NCBI GenBank assembly: GCA_019279435.1
Contig: JAAALK010000086.1
Location: forward strand, 22,799,913 to 22,863,912
Source of the DNA: Zizania palustris
Lineage: Eukaryota; Streptophyta; Magnoliopsida; Poales; Poaceae
Direction: 5' to 3'
DNA: 64,000 bases
Within the stretch, counting starts at the first letter, position 1. Each line of letters starts with the position of its first letter. The notes under the pieces are model-generated. The model saw nothing but the letters and a program-made list of their open reading frames with translations, was not told the DNA's origin and made no database searches. A program made the translations under genes and the position numbers. Below, in pieces: positions 22,154 to 34,911 of the stretch.

Positions 22154-22156
22154 TCT

Positions 22157-25100
22157 TGTCACGCCCCGATTTATCAAATCGAGACATTATTGAATTTCAT
22201 AAGAAAAACAATAATCCAAGAGGTTCATCATGCGACATACGTACATCATACAGTATTCATGGCACGCAGACCATAATTATTACATCATTGTCTTTAGTAA
22301 AAGCAGCAAATAAAATATTTTAGAAAACGGCATGACGAACTCCTTCTTCAGGATCTTTCTTCTCGACTGGGTCGCTACTCCAGACCGTCTTCATAGTAGG
22401 TATCCTCTGTGGGGTCCAACGGGTATGAGTACAAAAAGTACTCAACAAGCCACCGCAAATGCAAATAATAATGCAAGGTAATAAACAAGGAAGGGTAATG
22501 GCTCAAAGTGCGGAAAAGTACATTTACAGTCATTGCATTTAATGTAATCACATTTTAATTATGCGGAAAAGTAGACATGAACATCAACAACATCCACTAA
22601 CTCGAGGAGTACGTTTTACCTCCTCGCACAACAGTCCTTACATGACAATTCAACATGCACATACATTTTCAAAGTAGACTAACTGTGGGATGTCACGCAA
22701 CCCGCCCTTGACCGTGGGCTCGGCTTTTCGAAAAGATTTAAGACTCTGATCAGAGATGTACTACTGTACCCACAAGGCACGCACTCATCTCAACGAGATG
22801 ACCCATTTCACGGGAACTCGTGCCAAAACCTCAATATGAGATGTTCCAAGCGATAACCACCCGCTCTAGGTTTCGCCGGCGCGCCGGGCCGCATCCCGGC
22901 TAACGTCGCACCCCCTTTTGCGCCACATTGGTACAAGTCACCCGCAGGTGCAACTCGACCCATCTCCAAGTGGTGGCCTCGGTTTGGAACAACCCATATC
23001 TTAGTTAGGACTTACCCACTAGACTTGTGGTTAGTACGGAAGTGTATTGCAACGGATCCCTCAGACCGGTCCTTATAGTGCCCCGGGTGCTACCGACCAA
23101 TGCCCTAGCTTGCACCCGGAACCCACCATGCATTCACTCACAACCATAACTCCAACACCGACAGAATTCCATAGATAAGAAACCATGGGGATCATATAGT
23201 AGAACCAAGTACTACGACTCATTTTTATCCTATAGCGATCGTGTCGATACATTGGACACTAGCTAATAACATATATCATATGGTGACAAGGAGTTTAGGC
23301 TAGAGAGCATGGCTTGGGTTGCACATCAAGGTCGGGGGATCCTAAATAAATATATTGTAAGGGTTCATTTGACTAATGCATATATAACCTATGTGTTTTA
23401 ACGATAGTTTAATCAAACATGGGTTCGATATGCTCAAAAGATTGGTTTGGTGACTTGCCTTGTTCAGCGAACGGGGAGGGAGGAACTCCGGGAAGTACTC
23501 CGGCTCCTCGGCGACGTCGTAGTCTTTTTAATATAAAGTAAAATAAAAAGAGTACCACATTCAATCAAACCATATAACATTACATTGCAAGCATATAAGT
23601 TAAGTTTGGTTTGATTAAGAATAAAATAAATTCAGATATTAAAGTTCTGAAAATTATTCCTCCATTAATTTAAAGTGGATCTAAATAAATCATTGTTTTT
23701 CATAAAAGGGTTTTTAAGTGGGCATAACCCTACATTGAGTTTTCTAACCATTTAGTTCAATTGATTTATAGGAAACCTAGTGGTTTTAGTGTTTAACAGT
23801 AAAGGACAATTATACAATTTTTCTGGAATTTAAATATTGAAATTCACATTTAAATCCTAAGGGCATTTGAATACTAATTTAAATAAACATGAAAATGTCC
23901 AAATAAACCTACTGTTTTTATTGCATAAACATGTAGAGAATAATTTCATGAATTTTCTAAAATTGGAATGGCAATTTTTAGAGTCCAAATGCATTAGATA
24001 TGAATTTTACAAGTTTAAAAGCATTTCTGGAATTTTATTTTCAAATTTTAAACCTCTCGGGTCCACGGTGAGCCAGGCCCACGGTGAACCCGCGCACTGT
24101 GCGCGTGCGCCGGGTCGATCTGGACCGTCGGATCCAGATCCGACGCGCGAGGGCGAGGCGGGGCGCGTAAGTTGTGATGGACGGCCAGGATTAAAACGTT
24201 CGAACCGGTACCACGTGGACGCACGGGATTTAACGCGAGTTTTAAATACAGATGGACGCACGAGATCGCACCGTACCGCTTCACTCAGATCCGACGGCCA
24301 GGATTAAACCGAACAGATGATTTAACCCGAGCGTTGGATCTGGATCGCACGGCCAGGATTAAATCCGGCACAGTGCGTGTCGGGGGGTAAAGTACCCCTT
24401 CTTCCCCGACTCCGGTGATACAACGGCGAGCGATTCCGGTGAGGTCGAAGGCTATCTAGTCTAGCTAGGGCTAAAAACGGAAAGGGGGTACCGAGGGGAA
24501 CAAGAGGGTACCGTTGCGGTGGTCCGGGGTCGACGGAATGAGGCCGGCGACGAGCGTGGGCGGTGGAGGCGTTCGGGTCCTTGGCGGCGACGGCGATCCG
24601 GCGGGGTTCGACGTCGGCGGAGGGGTGGCCGAGGTCGGGGTCGTCCTCGCGGTCACGTTGGTGGCGAAGGCACGGGGGGAGGTGGTCTGGTGCGACGGCG
24701 AGCGGTGGCCGGAGACGAACCAGAGAGGATGCGCTAAACGGCGAATCGTGGTTGTTCTGCTCGGTCTGAGTGCGAATGGGCGTGGGGGTCGAACGCGGTG
24801 AAGGCCAGGGGTATAAATAGGGTCACCGGCGGGGGTCGCATGCAAGGAAACCGGCCAGAGGGCCTTTACTCGCCGGCGATGGCTCGGCCATGCACGTGTA
24901 GCGACGATCCGGGGACGATGACGCGGTGAATTAAAGGGGAAAACGGTCGGCGTGGCGCGGGGGACCGAGTTATGGCGGCCAATTAATGGGGGACGGACCG
25001 GCGAGGCGGATCCGAGGCGGGGTCGTCGGCCGGCGGGATTTGGGGGCGACGGCGCGGGGTTGAAGACGGGTCTGACAGGCAGGGGCCACAAGCCAGCGAG

Positions 25101-25542
25101 CGCGAACGGGCGAGGGTGGCGTCTGACGGGTGGGGCCGGGGTGTCGGGTTCGCGCGCGAGGGGAGGGATTTGGCGCCGACAGGTGGGACCGGGGTTGTCA
25201 GCCAGAGGGGAGCGCGGTAACGGGCTGGGCCGGCCGGGAGAGAGAGAAGGGAGGGGGAGGAGCCCATTACTGTTCTAATGCTTTTCTGAATAAAAATAAT
25301 TCCAGGAAATTGATTAAAAGATTAGGGCTACTTCCTAGGCTGGTAAAAATTTATAAAAATTCCCAAAATTATCTTTTGGCCTTAGGATCATATACAAAAA
25401 GTTTCACTTCCTAATTTGGTCATCTACTCTATGTTGTAGTTCAAAAGGGTATAAAAGGGATTTAAAAGTATTTTCTGAAATAATAATTCTAAGAAATTGA
25501 ATTTAATAATGTTTTATTGTTTTGAAAAATTGAGGTGTTACA
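22157..25542 (-). repeat. 5' LTR (3.4 kb) of a gypsy-like element
   Basis: On the minus strand it begins TGTAACACCTCAATTTTTC and ends GGGGCGTGACA, immediately followed by AGA and the PBS. A TATA-like CCTATTTATACC lies at about 24810-24822. The GC-rich part (24060-25270) contains open frames on both strands with no domain; they are not genes. The 3' LTR and the far target duplication would lie in or beyond the gap. Length and gag type fit large Ty3/gypsy elements of grasses, but no pol is visible to confirm this. Confidence 0.8.
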
Positions 25543-26994
25543 CTTTAAGAATCGTTAAGGCATATTATGACTTAGAACTGCATCAATTCGATGTAAAAGA
25601 CGACATTTTCAATAAGTTTTAAGTGAGAATGTCTATTGAGTGTTTTGTCATAGAAAGGAAAGGAAATTTCATGATACCGTTTTATCTAAGTCAAATGGAC
25701 TTAAATAAGTTTTAAGTAAGGGTATCTGAAATTTAATTAGACTATTAGAAAATTTTGGGTTTAAGAATAATGAAGAGGACAATTCTGTTTGTGCTAAGTT
25801 TAAGAATGGGGGATTTATTTTCCCAGTTTAGCATATGGATGACATTCTGCTCTCAGGTGGTAATGTCCATCTACTATTAGAAACTAAGAATATTGTCCTC
25901 TCATTTTGACATTTAGTATCTTGGAGAAATTTTCCTATGTGTTAGGATTAGAGATTCTCTGAGATATCATTAAGGGGGTATTGAGATTGTCGCATACGAC
26001 ATACTAGAGGATGTACTGAGAAAGTATATAGTATACATGCGTATGAGCTATCGCCTGATTCGATAGTCAAGGGTGATAAGTTGGAAACTTTTAGTATCCC
26101 AGGAACCAATATGAGATCGATCAAATTAGATTGGTTCCATATGCTTCTGCTGTCGGAAGCCAATGTATGCTCAATTATGTACTCGCCCTGACTAAGTTTA
26201 TACCGCCGGAATGCTTGGCAGATATCAGAAAATCCAGAAATAGATCACTGGATTAAATTAAGAAAGCCTTAAGATTTATATAAGGCACAACGACCTCATG
26301 CTAATGTATGAAAGATTAAGTAACCTAGTGATTGCGGGTTATTCAAATTAAGACCTTGCGAGATGAGTGAATGCTAAATAGTCCACATTAAGATGTGTAT
26401 TCACACTCGCAAAAGGAGCTGTGTCGTGGAAAAGCTCCAAACAAAACTATGATGGCATCTACCACGATGTGTGCTAAGTTTGTAGTAAGTTGTGAGGTCA
26501 TCGGACAGGCACTATGTTTTTAAGTAATTTATTCCGGTTTTAAGAGTGGTCGACAGCATTTTAAAACCACTTAAGTTATACTGTAACGATGAGTCAACAG
26601 TATATTTCTCCTATAACAACAAGAAGTGTGTTGCTGCCAAACACATCTAAGTTAAGTGTTATATTGTTGAGGAGAGAATCCAAGATCAAATGATAAGTAG
26701 AGCATATAAGTACCAAGCGAACGCTTGCGGATCCGCTCACAAAAGGTTTACCTCCCAAATGTGTTCAGAGAACACTTAGTCGACATGGGTTTAAGGTAAA
26801 CCTATGATCTATGGATTTATAAGGGCCCAAAATGAGTTGAGAAACTATCTCAAAATAGAAATGTGCATTGTAGTTGTTGAGTCATATAGTACGTAACTGA
26901 CTATTATGATGCAGCATACTCTATGCATTGATCTATAATGAAATAGGTGTAATGTTAAGTTAAGTTAAGAACTAAGTCGAGATCTAAGGGAGAA
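25543..26994 (+). pseudogene. Decayed Ty1/copia pol (late RT and RNase H)
   Basis: Translating the plus strand in shifting frames gives copia motifs in order: LHQFDVKDDIFN, a KGDKL segment followed by YEIDQIRLVPYASAVGS, MYAQLCTRPD, then FTLAKGAVSWKSSKQ, NTSKLS and finally TKGLPPKVFREH-like text (ANPLTKGLPP region decayed) with VDMGL. These correspond to the end of the reverse transcriptase and the RNase H domain. Stops and frameshifts are frequent. The 5' part is absent, cut by the minus-strand LTR, which may have inserted into it. Confidence 0.75.
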
Positions 26995-27400
26995 TGTTAG
27001 TATTAGCTCTCGGGGAGGAGAGGGGGACCGAGTCCCTCTCCTCCCTGGAATCTCGGAATGACCCTAATAGACCCCTTTTTTTAGGCACCCTGATCGGGGG
27101 TGCCCCAACCGATTAGGTTGAAAGGCCCCTGGCGTACAGCACACTATAAATAAGGGCTACAGTGCACAAAACGAGTTGTTTTTGTGTGCTAAGTCACCCA
27201 AAAAAACCCTAAACCGATCTGTGTGAGTGCTGGATCGTCGGGAAGCCCCCTTCACCGCCGTTCACGGGAACCCGACGCCACAGCACCCCGGCCATGGCGT
27301 CCTCCTCTTCATCAAGCAAACTCAGAGGTAACCCTAAGACTAACCCTACTAGCACTAACCCTAGACGTTCCTCTAAGAACCCTAAGTAGTCTTAGATCTA
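26995..27400 (+). repeat. Probable 3' LTR of the copia remnant
   Basis: Starts TGTTAGTATTAGCTC directly after the purine-rich tract CTAAGGGAGAA, the standard copia arrangement. It contains CTATAAATAAGGG at about 27145 (TATA box). The right end could not be fixed; no second LTR is in the window. Confidence 0.65.
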
Positions 27401-27981
27401 TCATTTTCCTCTTGCATCTCTAAAGACTTTAATGCAAGGATCCAAACCCTGCTCAAGCAACTCCAGAGTTTGCTGAGCGTTGCCAGACTTTGCTGCTTCA
27501 TGAAGAGGTGTTAGTTTCATTATTAGATAATGGTATGGATGTTTCTTTGTGGTCCATATATTTTTTTCTGCTAAACTTCATTCATACTCCCCAGCAAAAG
27601 AGCAGTAGTGCTAAACTGATCGTTGCAGAGTTTCTGCTGCTAATGTCTACGTTTTGGGGGTCCAATGCAATGGCGATCTACTGTGTTTCCTGCTATGCAG
27701 GCTTGTGGTTTACTCTGGTTTTTATTTTTTGGATTTATTTGGATGTATTTATATGCTTACTTTAGTATGACTTTCTTGGTTTGTACAGTATTAACTAGTA
27801 TGATAGCATGCACATTTGCACAGATAAATTTACTTTCGAAACTGTTTATGAGTGTTTTTACATGCTTGGAATATTTTAGATTTTAATTCTATTTTCGTAT
27901 ATTTATAAATTGTTTTGATATGGATTGTTGATGTTGTATATTGATGGTGTGCATAATTTTCTTTTCTCTGATTAATATGAA
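27401..27981. other. Sequence without recognised gene
   Basis: T-rich on the plus strand. Open frames at 27490-27765 and 27665-27886 are hydrophobic because of T-richness; no family recognised. Confidence 0.35.
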
Positions 27982-28085
27982 GGGCTCCTTTGAAAAATTC
28001 CAAAGGAGTTTTTTCAAAGGAAATTTAGAGGATTTAGTACAATTCTCACGAAAATTCTGTAAAATTCATGTGTTCGAAGGAGCCC
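27982..28085. mobile_element. Short MITE with GGGCTCCTTTGAA ends
   Basis: 104 bases with terminal inverted repeats GGGCTCCTTTGAA and TTCGAAGGAGCCC (one mismatch). Flanking GAA on both sides may be a 3-base target duplication. Confidence 0.7.
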
Positions 28086-28602
28086 GAAATATTATAGACT
28101 CTAAAAAACAGTGTACATTATAATCTAAACCGTTATAGCACGGAGGATTATTCTTCTTTGTTGTTTTAATAGTGTAATAGATAAGTATGAACACCAAAGT
28201 ACAAGTTTTCAATCCTAAGTTAGAAGGTTACTTACTGGACTCTGAAAAATAGATATGAGTTGTTAGAACTTAGATGTTGATTTAATAACTAATAAATAAA
28301 AAATAGTCACTTGATAAATAAAATACTTGAAAAACAAGTCCGCCTGTAAAATGGGTCGACTGTCGACCTTTCTGCATAGCAGCAGCTTAGCTAGTAGCAG
28401 CATGGTACTCACTCGGATAGGATGAGATATTTGATAATATAATACATCTAAGTCTAAAATTATTGTAATGTTAGGTGTTAGGGCAACACAATATTGTAGC
28501 AAATTAGTACCTAAAAATAATAAAAAAGTTGATATCCATAAATATCGTGAAACCAATTCATATCAAATAAATAAGTTCAATATATATATATATACATATG
28601 CA

Positions 28603-28745
28603 TGAGCACTATTCTACACTACGGGTGTAGAATGCTATTCTACACTGATCAACCCAACTGTGCCCATCTCATCTAGCGTGCTCTCACGCGCCACTCAATC
28701 TTGACCTCCCATCTCATGTCGGTATAGAATAGTATTCTACACCTG
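28603..28745. repeat. Palindromic TATTCTACAC repeat, MITE-like
   Basis: Contains CTATTCTACACT, GGGTGTAGAATGCTATTCTACAC split by a few bases, and GTATTCTACACC near the right end, alternating in orientation. It could fold on itself; a small inverted-repeat element is the likely explanation. Confidence 0.4.
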
Positions 28746-29130
28746 TATATATTCTCTCCTGTGACACTTACTTTTGTTGGTATATTTGATTCGACTAGTT
28801 ATTAGCTTCTGTAGATTTCGACAACTAAAAACTAATTATTTCTAATTCTTCTATATAAACCAACTGGTCCGTATACTTCTCTTCGGTATTACTCTATCTG
28901 ATTTCTAAAAAGGAAGTTGTTTTGAATATAATTTCAGTTACCAACAAAGATTTAATTAATATGTATATTTCATATTAAATAGGGTGTATGACAACTAGAT
29001 TCATAATCTCTCTTCTCTCTGTCTCATTGGTATCAAGAGTACTACTTTAAAGATAAAAAAGTTTTAAATACATATAAAGATACAAAACAATATCTTTTTG
29101 AAAGCTTTAGATACATTACTAAAACTTTAA

Positions 29131-29370
29131 GGGTCCGTTTGGTTTGAGGATATCCCGGGTTGGGATGGGACGATTCTATTTCCAGAGGTGTTTGGTTGGG
29201 AGACACAGGGGATGAGATGATTTCCACCAAAAAAATTCAAAAACGGGATAGCTCGGACCAACCCATTACTTTTTTGTTTGGCTGACATGTGGGTCCCACA
29301 ATTAATTGTTGCTAATGTTATAATTTTGGCTTCTGTCCCACTCCCCGATCCCTCCGACCAAACAAAAAAA
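29131..29370. mobile_element. Possible degraded MITE
   Basis: Starts GGGTCCGTTTGGTTTGAGG, a classic grass MITE end, but the opposite end is only CGACCAAACAAA. One terminus therefore seems lost. Confidence 0.35.
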
Positions 29371-29830
29371 ATTAGAAGAAATATATCTCATTCAATCAAA
29401 TATAAGATAATCTCTTTATCACATCAGTCTCACTAACAAACGACCAACATATTCGACTAGTCGACGATTCCACGTATTGCACGAAGCACCAAGTCACAAC
29501 TGCACCCTACGCCTCCCTCTGTCCCAGCATCTGTCTGACCGGTCAGTGCGTGGCGTGCTTCTGACCACGGTCCAGTGCTCCACAGTCACGCACAGGCAGG
29601 CGCACACCCACTAACCCAGACCACCACAAGGCCAGAACCCTCCACTAACCGGGTCCCCCGCCCAGCACTGCGCATGCCACGCACAGGCAGCCAGCTGCCA
29701 ACCACAGAGGCAGCGGCAGCAAACCGTCAAACTCGCACCGTGACGCGTCGAGAAGAACAACCGAGGCGTGGTTGAGAAAAAGATACAGTATTACAGTGCA
29801 CAGCATAATCCTCGGGAATAAACAATGTGA

Positions 29831-30701
29831 TCAAGTTGCCCGCGCGGTGGCGTGGGCGAGGACGACGACGCTGCCGGCGGAGGAGAAGCCGAGACGCGGC
29901 GGCGAAGGCGCGCCGGCTGTGTGGACAGGGTGGTTTGAGACTATGGGCGTGGGGACAGCGACTGCGGAGGCTTCCACAGGCTTTCTTGAATGGGCGCGGC
30001 CGCGGTGGACGTGCCGCTCGCAGTACTTGTGCCCCGGCAACACGTCGCGCGAGCACCGCCACTTCTTGCCGTCCGTGCGCCGGCACCGCCCCGGCTCCGG
30101 CTCCATGCTGCTCCTGTAGTCGAAGCACAGGCTCCCCAATCCCGTCACTGCACACAGAACGGCCAACAATGGCGACAAAATTAATGAAACAACCTGCAAA
30201 GGACAGACGACACGAACAGAGCTGAATGAATATAATGGCGCATAGGCGCGTACGTACGTGATGGGAAGCTTTCAGGGCCGAACGAGGAGGCGGCGACGCT
30301 CTTCCATATGGGCAGCACGAGGCCAACCGGCACAGGCGCGCCGGCGGCGAAGTACCGGTAGATGAGCACCTGGTGCTCCAGCTCCTGCCGCTGCATGAAC
30401 GTTAGCCCCGACGGGCGCACCTCCCGCATGGTGTCAACAGATGCTTCCGCGTCGCTCCCCCTACTGTTGCTGCCGCCCAGGCCGAGACCGAGCCCAAGAA
30501 CCAGCGGCGACGGAGCCGCCATGGTCACCATCCCTGCATCCCAAACGACACCCCGAAAGCTTATGAGTCGCAAAACGAGTGGTATAAGCAGACTGCGTGC
30601 CCAGCATATCTCCTAGTCCTACCGTCTTTCGGATCGGTGCCGGAGAGACGGGGGAGCTTGAACGGCGGCGGCGAGTAGACTTGCCTTTCCTCGGCCAACA
30701 T
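29831..30701 (-). CDS. Growth-regulating factor (GRF) transcription factor
   Basis: Plant transcription factor that acts with GIF co-activators to promote cell proliferation in leaves and meristems. Three exons on the minus strand: 30701-30623, 30533-30258, 30147-29831; GT..AG borders and consistent phases give 223 residues. The start MLAEERQVYSPPPFKLPRL is the only ATG upstream in frame. A QLQ domain (about 66-102; LTFMQRQELEHQVLIYRYF, then PVGLVLPIWKS) binds GIF. A WRC domain (about 134-177) carries the C3H zinc motif C140-x9-C150-x10-C161-x2-H164 and basic nuclear-localisation residues. The tail after WRC is short, as in the small rice GRF10-12 group; I do not assign a number. A miR396 site lies in the WRC exon. 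Single copy in this window, in the spacer between the arms. Confidence 0.93.
29972..29992 (-). promoter_or_regulatory. miR396 target site in the GRF WRC exon
   Basis: The minus strand reads TTCAAGAAAGCCTGTGGAA, complementary to miR396 with the single-base bulge (extra C) seen in GRF genes generally. It overlaps the codons just after the last WRC histidine (HSRKPVE). It predicts post-transcriptional repression by miR396. Confidence 0.92.
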
Positions 30702-32069
30702 ATCTACGGACTACGGAGTTGAGTGTTTTTTGCTTGATGTGCTCTCCGATCTCTAGGTTTAAATATCACGGACGCAGTAAAAATGGAGCGTGCAGGTCGT
30801 CGGGTAGAACCGTAGAAGGAAGGGACGATGTGTTGCGTGTTGACTTGGATGCCGCGACAGCTTGAACAGTGTTCGCGTTAACGAATTCTGATGGGATGTG
30901 ATCGCTGAAGGGCTCAAACTCGTCGTGCGGATCCACCGGGACATCTCGCGGGCCGCGCATGCCGGCAGGCGTGGGGGTAGCGCGTGTACGTATGTGTCAC
31001 GAGAACTCGATCCAGATCTGTACGTGCCTGTCGGTGAGATGTACCGTGGCATATGCATGGGATCGTGCTCGGTCAACCAGTCCCGACCGTACGCGCTGCC
31101 TAGCTGTCTCTGCAGGCAGCGCCGCACTGGTTACTGCTACGTCGGCGCCCGACGTGCTGGAATCACCGGCGCTGGCCTGGCCGCCGGCGGGAAGGGTGAA
31201 GGAACCCACGCGGACACTCGAACAAGAGAGATCTCGCATGAAAGAGATGAATGAATATGAAACTGGGCAATGGTGCACGAACCACTAAACAGGAACCGGC
31301 CCTATTATTGGACAGAAACAATTACTGAGAGCCTTTTCCCAAAAGTAACACCGAACACAGGTTACAATTCGGCCCAACTGAACAAGTGAGAGGCCCATGA
31401 CATGACGTGACATGGATAATGGGACGTGTGCACTTTTAGGCCCAACCTTATCATGGATAGTTTCGATCCTGGACTGCCTCGGGCTAACGATGCAATTCCT
31501 CGTTTGTTCTCGAGTGAGAGAAAATTCTGTCACGGTCATCCGACCATGAGAAACTTCTCCTATTCAATCCCTCGCGTGAATAATGGGTATCTGGGTCTTG
31601 CCTCGTAACAATAGAAAAAACTAAAATAGTAAGTTTATAAATAGTATATATATTTTAGAGATAAAAATTATATTTTATAATTATTTCATTGCTACATTTT
31701 AAACAAGGGCATTGTAGTTGAAATTAATTTGGAATAATAAACTACACCACCAATACCAGTACCACGAGTCCACGACTACACAGCACTCAGCATGCGATCC
31801 CACCGCAGCACAGAAAATCATCACACGCATCGAGGCACCAGCACATGCCCAGACAGGCAAGCTAACCATGGTAGACAGAAACTAACCTGACCTGAACTCA
31901 ACATCCGTTTTTTTTTTCAAAGACTCCGACCCAAAAGTCCAACGGGCCAAAAAAAAAACCCACGCCCAAAAGCAGCTTAAACCCCAACCCCCACGACACG
32001 TCGACACCCTACCCTTCTCCCCTTCTCTTCCTAGCCCCCGACGTGAACGTGGCTCACACCATCGCCGCC
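30702..32069. other. Shared 5' region between divergent GRF and FLA genes
   Basis: GRF is transcribed leftward and FLA rightward from this 1.37 kb. A possible GRF TATA on the minus strand is TATTTAAACC near 30757-30766. C-rich sequence directly upstream of the FLA start is likely its leader. The open frames at 30759-31288 have no domain. Confidence 0.45.
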
Positions 32070-33372
32070 ATGGCCGCCACCGACCACCTCCTCTTCGTCC
32101 TCGTCGTCTCCTTCGCCGTCGCTGCCGTCAGGGCTCACAACATCACGGGCATCCTTGACGGATACCCGGAGTACTCGCTGTACAACAGCTACCTCTCCCA
32201 GACCAAGGTGTGCGACGAGGTCAACAGCCGCAGCACGGTGACCTGCCTCGTGCTCACCAACGGCGCCATGTCCTCGCTCGTCTCCAACCTCTCCCTCGCC
32301 GACATCAAGAATGGGCTCCGACTCCTCACGCTTCTCGACTACTACGACACCAAGAAGCTGCATTCCCTCCACGACGGCTCCGAGCTCACCACCACGCTGT
32401 ACCAGACCACCGGCGATGCCTCCGGAGATATGGGCCACGTTAACATCACGAACCTCCGAGGCGGCAAGGTCGGCTTCGCATCCGCCGCGCCTGGCTCCAA
32501 GTTCCAGGCCACCTACACCAAGTCCGTCAAGCAGGAGCCGTACAACCTCTCCGTTCTCGAGGTCTCTGACCCCATCACTTTCCCCGGCCTCTTCAACTCC
32601 CCGTCGGCCGCGTCGACCAACCTCACGGCGCTTCTCGAGAAGGCCGGGTGCAAGCAGTTCGCGCAACTCATCGTGTCGTCCGGGGTGATCAAGATGTACC
32701 AGGCGGCCATGGACAGGGGGCTGACACTGTTCGCGCCCAACGACGACGCTTTCCAGGACAAGGACCTGCCAGATCTGAGCAAGCTGACGAGCGCCGACCT
32801 GGTTACGCTTCTGCAGTACCACGCCTTGCCACAGTACGCGCCCAAGGCGTCGCTCAAAACCATCAAGGGCAACATCCAGACCCTGGCCTCCACCGGTGCG
32901 GGTAAGTATGATCTCTCCGTCGTTGCTAAAGGCGACGACGTCTCGATAGGACACCGGCGTGGACAAGTCCCGCGTGGCGTCCACCGTGCTCGACGACACC
33001 CCGACGGTAATCCATACGGTGGACAGCGTGCTGTTGCCACCAGAGCTCTTCGGTGGCGCCCCTTCCCCCGCGCCGGCACCCGGACCGGCAAGTGATGCCG
33101 ATGTACCAGCTGCTTCCCCCGCGCCAGAAGGCTCCGCACCGGCGCCCTCCCACAAGGCGACCGGCAAGAAGAAAAGAAAGAGCAAGTCGCCCTCGCATTC
33201 CCCACCCGCGCCCCCGGCGGACACACCTGACATGGCCCCCGCCGACGCGCCCGACGGAGAAGAGGCCGCAGATAAGGCCGACGTCAAGAAGAACGGCGCC
33301 ACCGACGCGGTGGCCACGAGCTTTGCGGCCACTGTGGCCTCCGCCACTCTGTTCGCAGTGTCGTTATTCTGA
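32070..33372 (+). pseudogene. Fasciclin-like arabinogalactan protein (FLA) with a one-base frameshift
   Basis: Cell-surface glycoprotein of the plasma membrane and wall, GPI-anchored in intact members. Start ATG at 32070 in a strong context (GCCGCCATGG). Signal peptide MAATDHLLFVLVVSFAVAAVRA, FAS1 domain 1 at about 24-175, FAS1 domain 2 at about 185-325 (TLFAPNDDAFQD and LLQYHALPQYAPKASL). Near codon 293 an extra A at 32948 shifts the frame: the first frame ends at 33095 (341 residues). The second frame carries the rest of FAS1-2 (SRVASTVLDDTPTVIHTVDS), a proline-rich AGP segment (PSPAPAPGPAS), a lysine cluster, and a C-terminal GPI signal ending ATVASATLFAVSLF. Without the extra base the product would be 433 residues, normal for the family. 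It may be a true null allele or a sequencing error. Confidence 0.88.
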
Positions 33373-34911
33373 GCGGCGAATGTTCGACGGTGTGCTGCAT
33401 CTGAGAGCTCGTAGGCTCCATTGATAAATCTCACCTTGTTTTTTCGCTGTGTTAGTGGTCGGTAGGATTTAGGTGATTAGATATTTGGATCCTCAGGTGG
33501 AGACGCGATTGTGATGCCTATTTTGGTAGTTTTTAGAGCTCGGAACCAAACTTTTGGTTGGATTTGTTCATGCCATTGTGTCTTGCTCGTTCTTGTTGCA
33601 TTCTCATCGATGCAGCTCCATTCATCTACTGCTGATAGCTTGCTGTTCCATTCTTCGTTCCGCCCTTCCACTTCCAGATTTTGCGCTGCACTGAAGTTGA
33701 TAAATTTACAAATGACAACATTTCAGACACTGGTCGCGTACAAACGTGCGTTCCTGGCCGCGCATCATGTGACTCTGCACCGAGTCTGACATCAAGGACC
33801 CTCTCTTGCCTTTTTCTCGTGTACGCCATAATGGCTCGTATGATCGTATCGCCGGGCGCCGGCTACTCTTGCTAGGCGACGCATGGGTGGGATGATCAGA
33901 GCAATGGTCCCTGCGGGAAGTCGAAGGTGGACGGCGATGCCTGCGCTGCGCGGCGCGTCGTGTATGTACTCGTGTGCATGCTTCTTCTTGGCTGGATTTG
34001 CAGCGGCGGCTTCCTGCGTTTAAAACAGTTTACCAGTAGTTTATTTACCATCAATCAGTTGTTGCATGGAGTTTACCCAGTGTTGTGTTGCATCTCACGC
34101 GACCCAACAAGTGCATTGGATGCCATAGATCTCCTTGTCTGGTGATTGCCATGCCAAAGCTGAAGCTCGAGGGGAGCCAGAACAAACGGTCAATGAACGA
34201 GATGATCCTACTTCTGCACTTCTGCTCGCTCCACACAACATGGATGGTGGAACTAGAATTTATATAACGGGTGTACGAAAGTAAATATGCTACAAATCAC
34301 ACACGTAATATACTTAAATCGTCGAAACACTAAATCTAGATACACATGTACCAAAATAATTTATATCACATTCTCAATACTAATGAACCAATATAATTTC
34401 TAGTGAATAATGATAAAACATAAGAAAAATAGAACTTCTTCCATCTAGATAGAATAGCAATTAGTAGATGTCGTCGTGACTGCTATACCAACCACCAAAG
34501 TGGTGGTCTACATCTTGCGGACAGTGTGTGTTTTACAAATTACATTAAATGGTACCAATAAAATATCTTCTATAGATGATAGTTAACTTTACTTATACCA
34601 TACTCAAACAGACAACTTTCAATTATCATGGAGATCAAATCAATATAAGAAAATTTGTGGCACCTTTATAACAAATCATAGAAAAGTACATCATAGACTA
34701 TCACGTAACAAGATGATTCTTTATTTTTCCAGGAGCTTATTTAAAAGGACTAAAAACAATAATAGAATTATATGAAACACATACTATTTTTTCAGCGGTA
34801 CGTACTGACGTAGCGATATTCGTTGGCTATTAAGAAGATATGACAAAAGATGAATATAGTTAGCTAATAAGAAAAATAGATTATTGGACTAACTATTAAA
34901 TTATTGGGCTA
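33373..34911. other. FLA 3' flank and intergenic sequence
   Basis: First part is likely 3' UTR. The remainder is AT-rich and non-coding; no domain seen in any frame. Confidence 0.45.

Noticed and set aside
24471..25278. Possible proline/arginine-rich proteins in the GC-rich block
   Set aside because: Located inside a 3.4 kb LTR, present as frames on both strands, no domain.
30759..31288. Open frames between GRF and FLA
   Set aside because: No domain on either strand, overlapping in several frames, and located in the shared promoter region.
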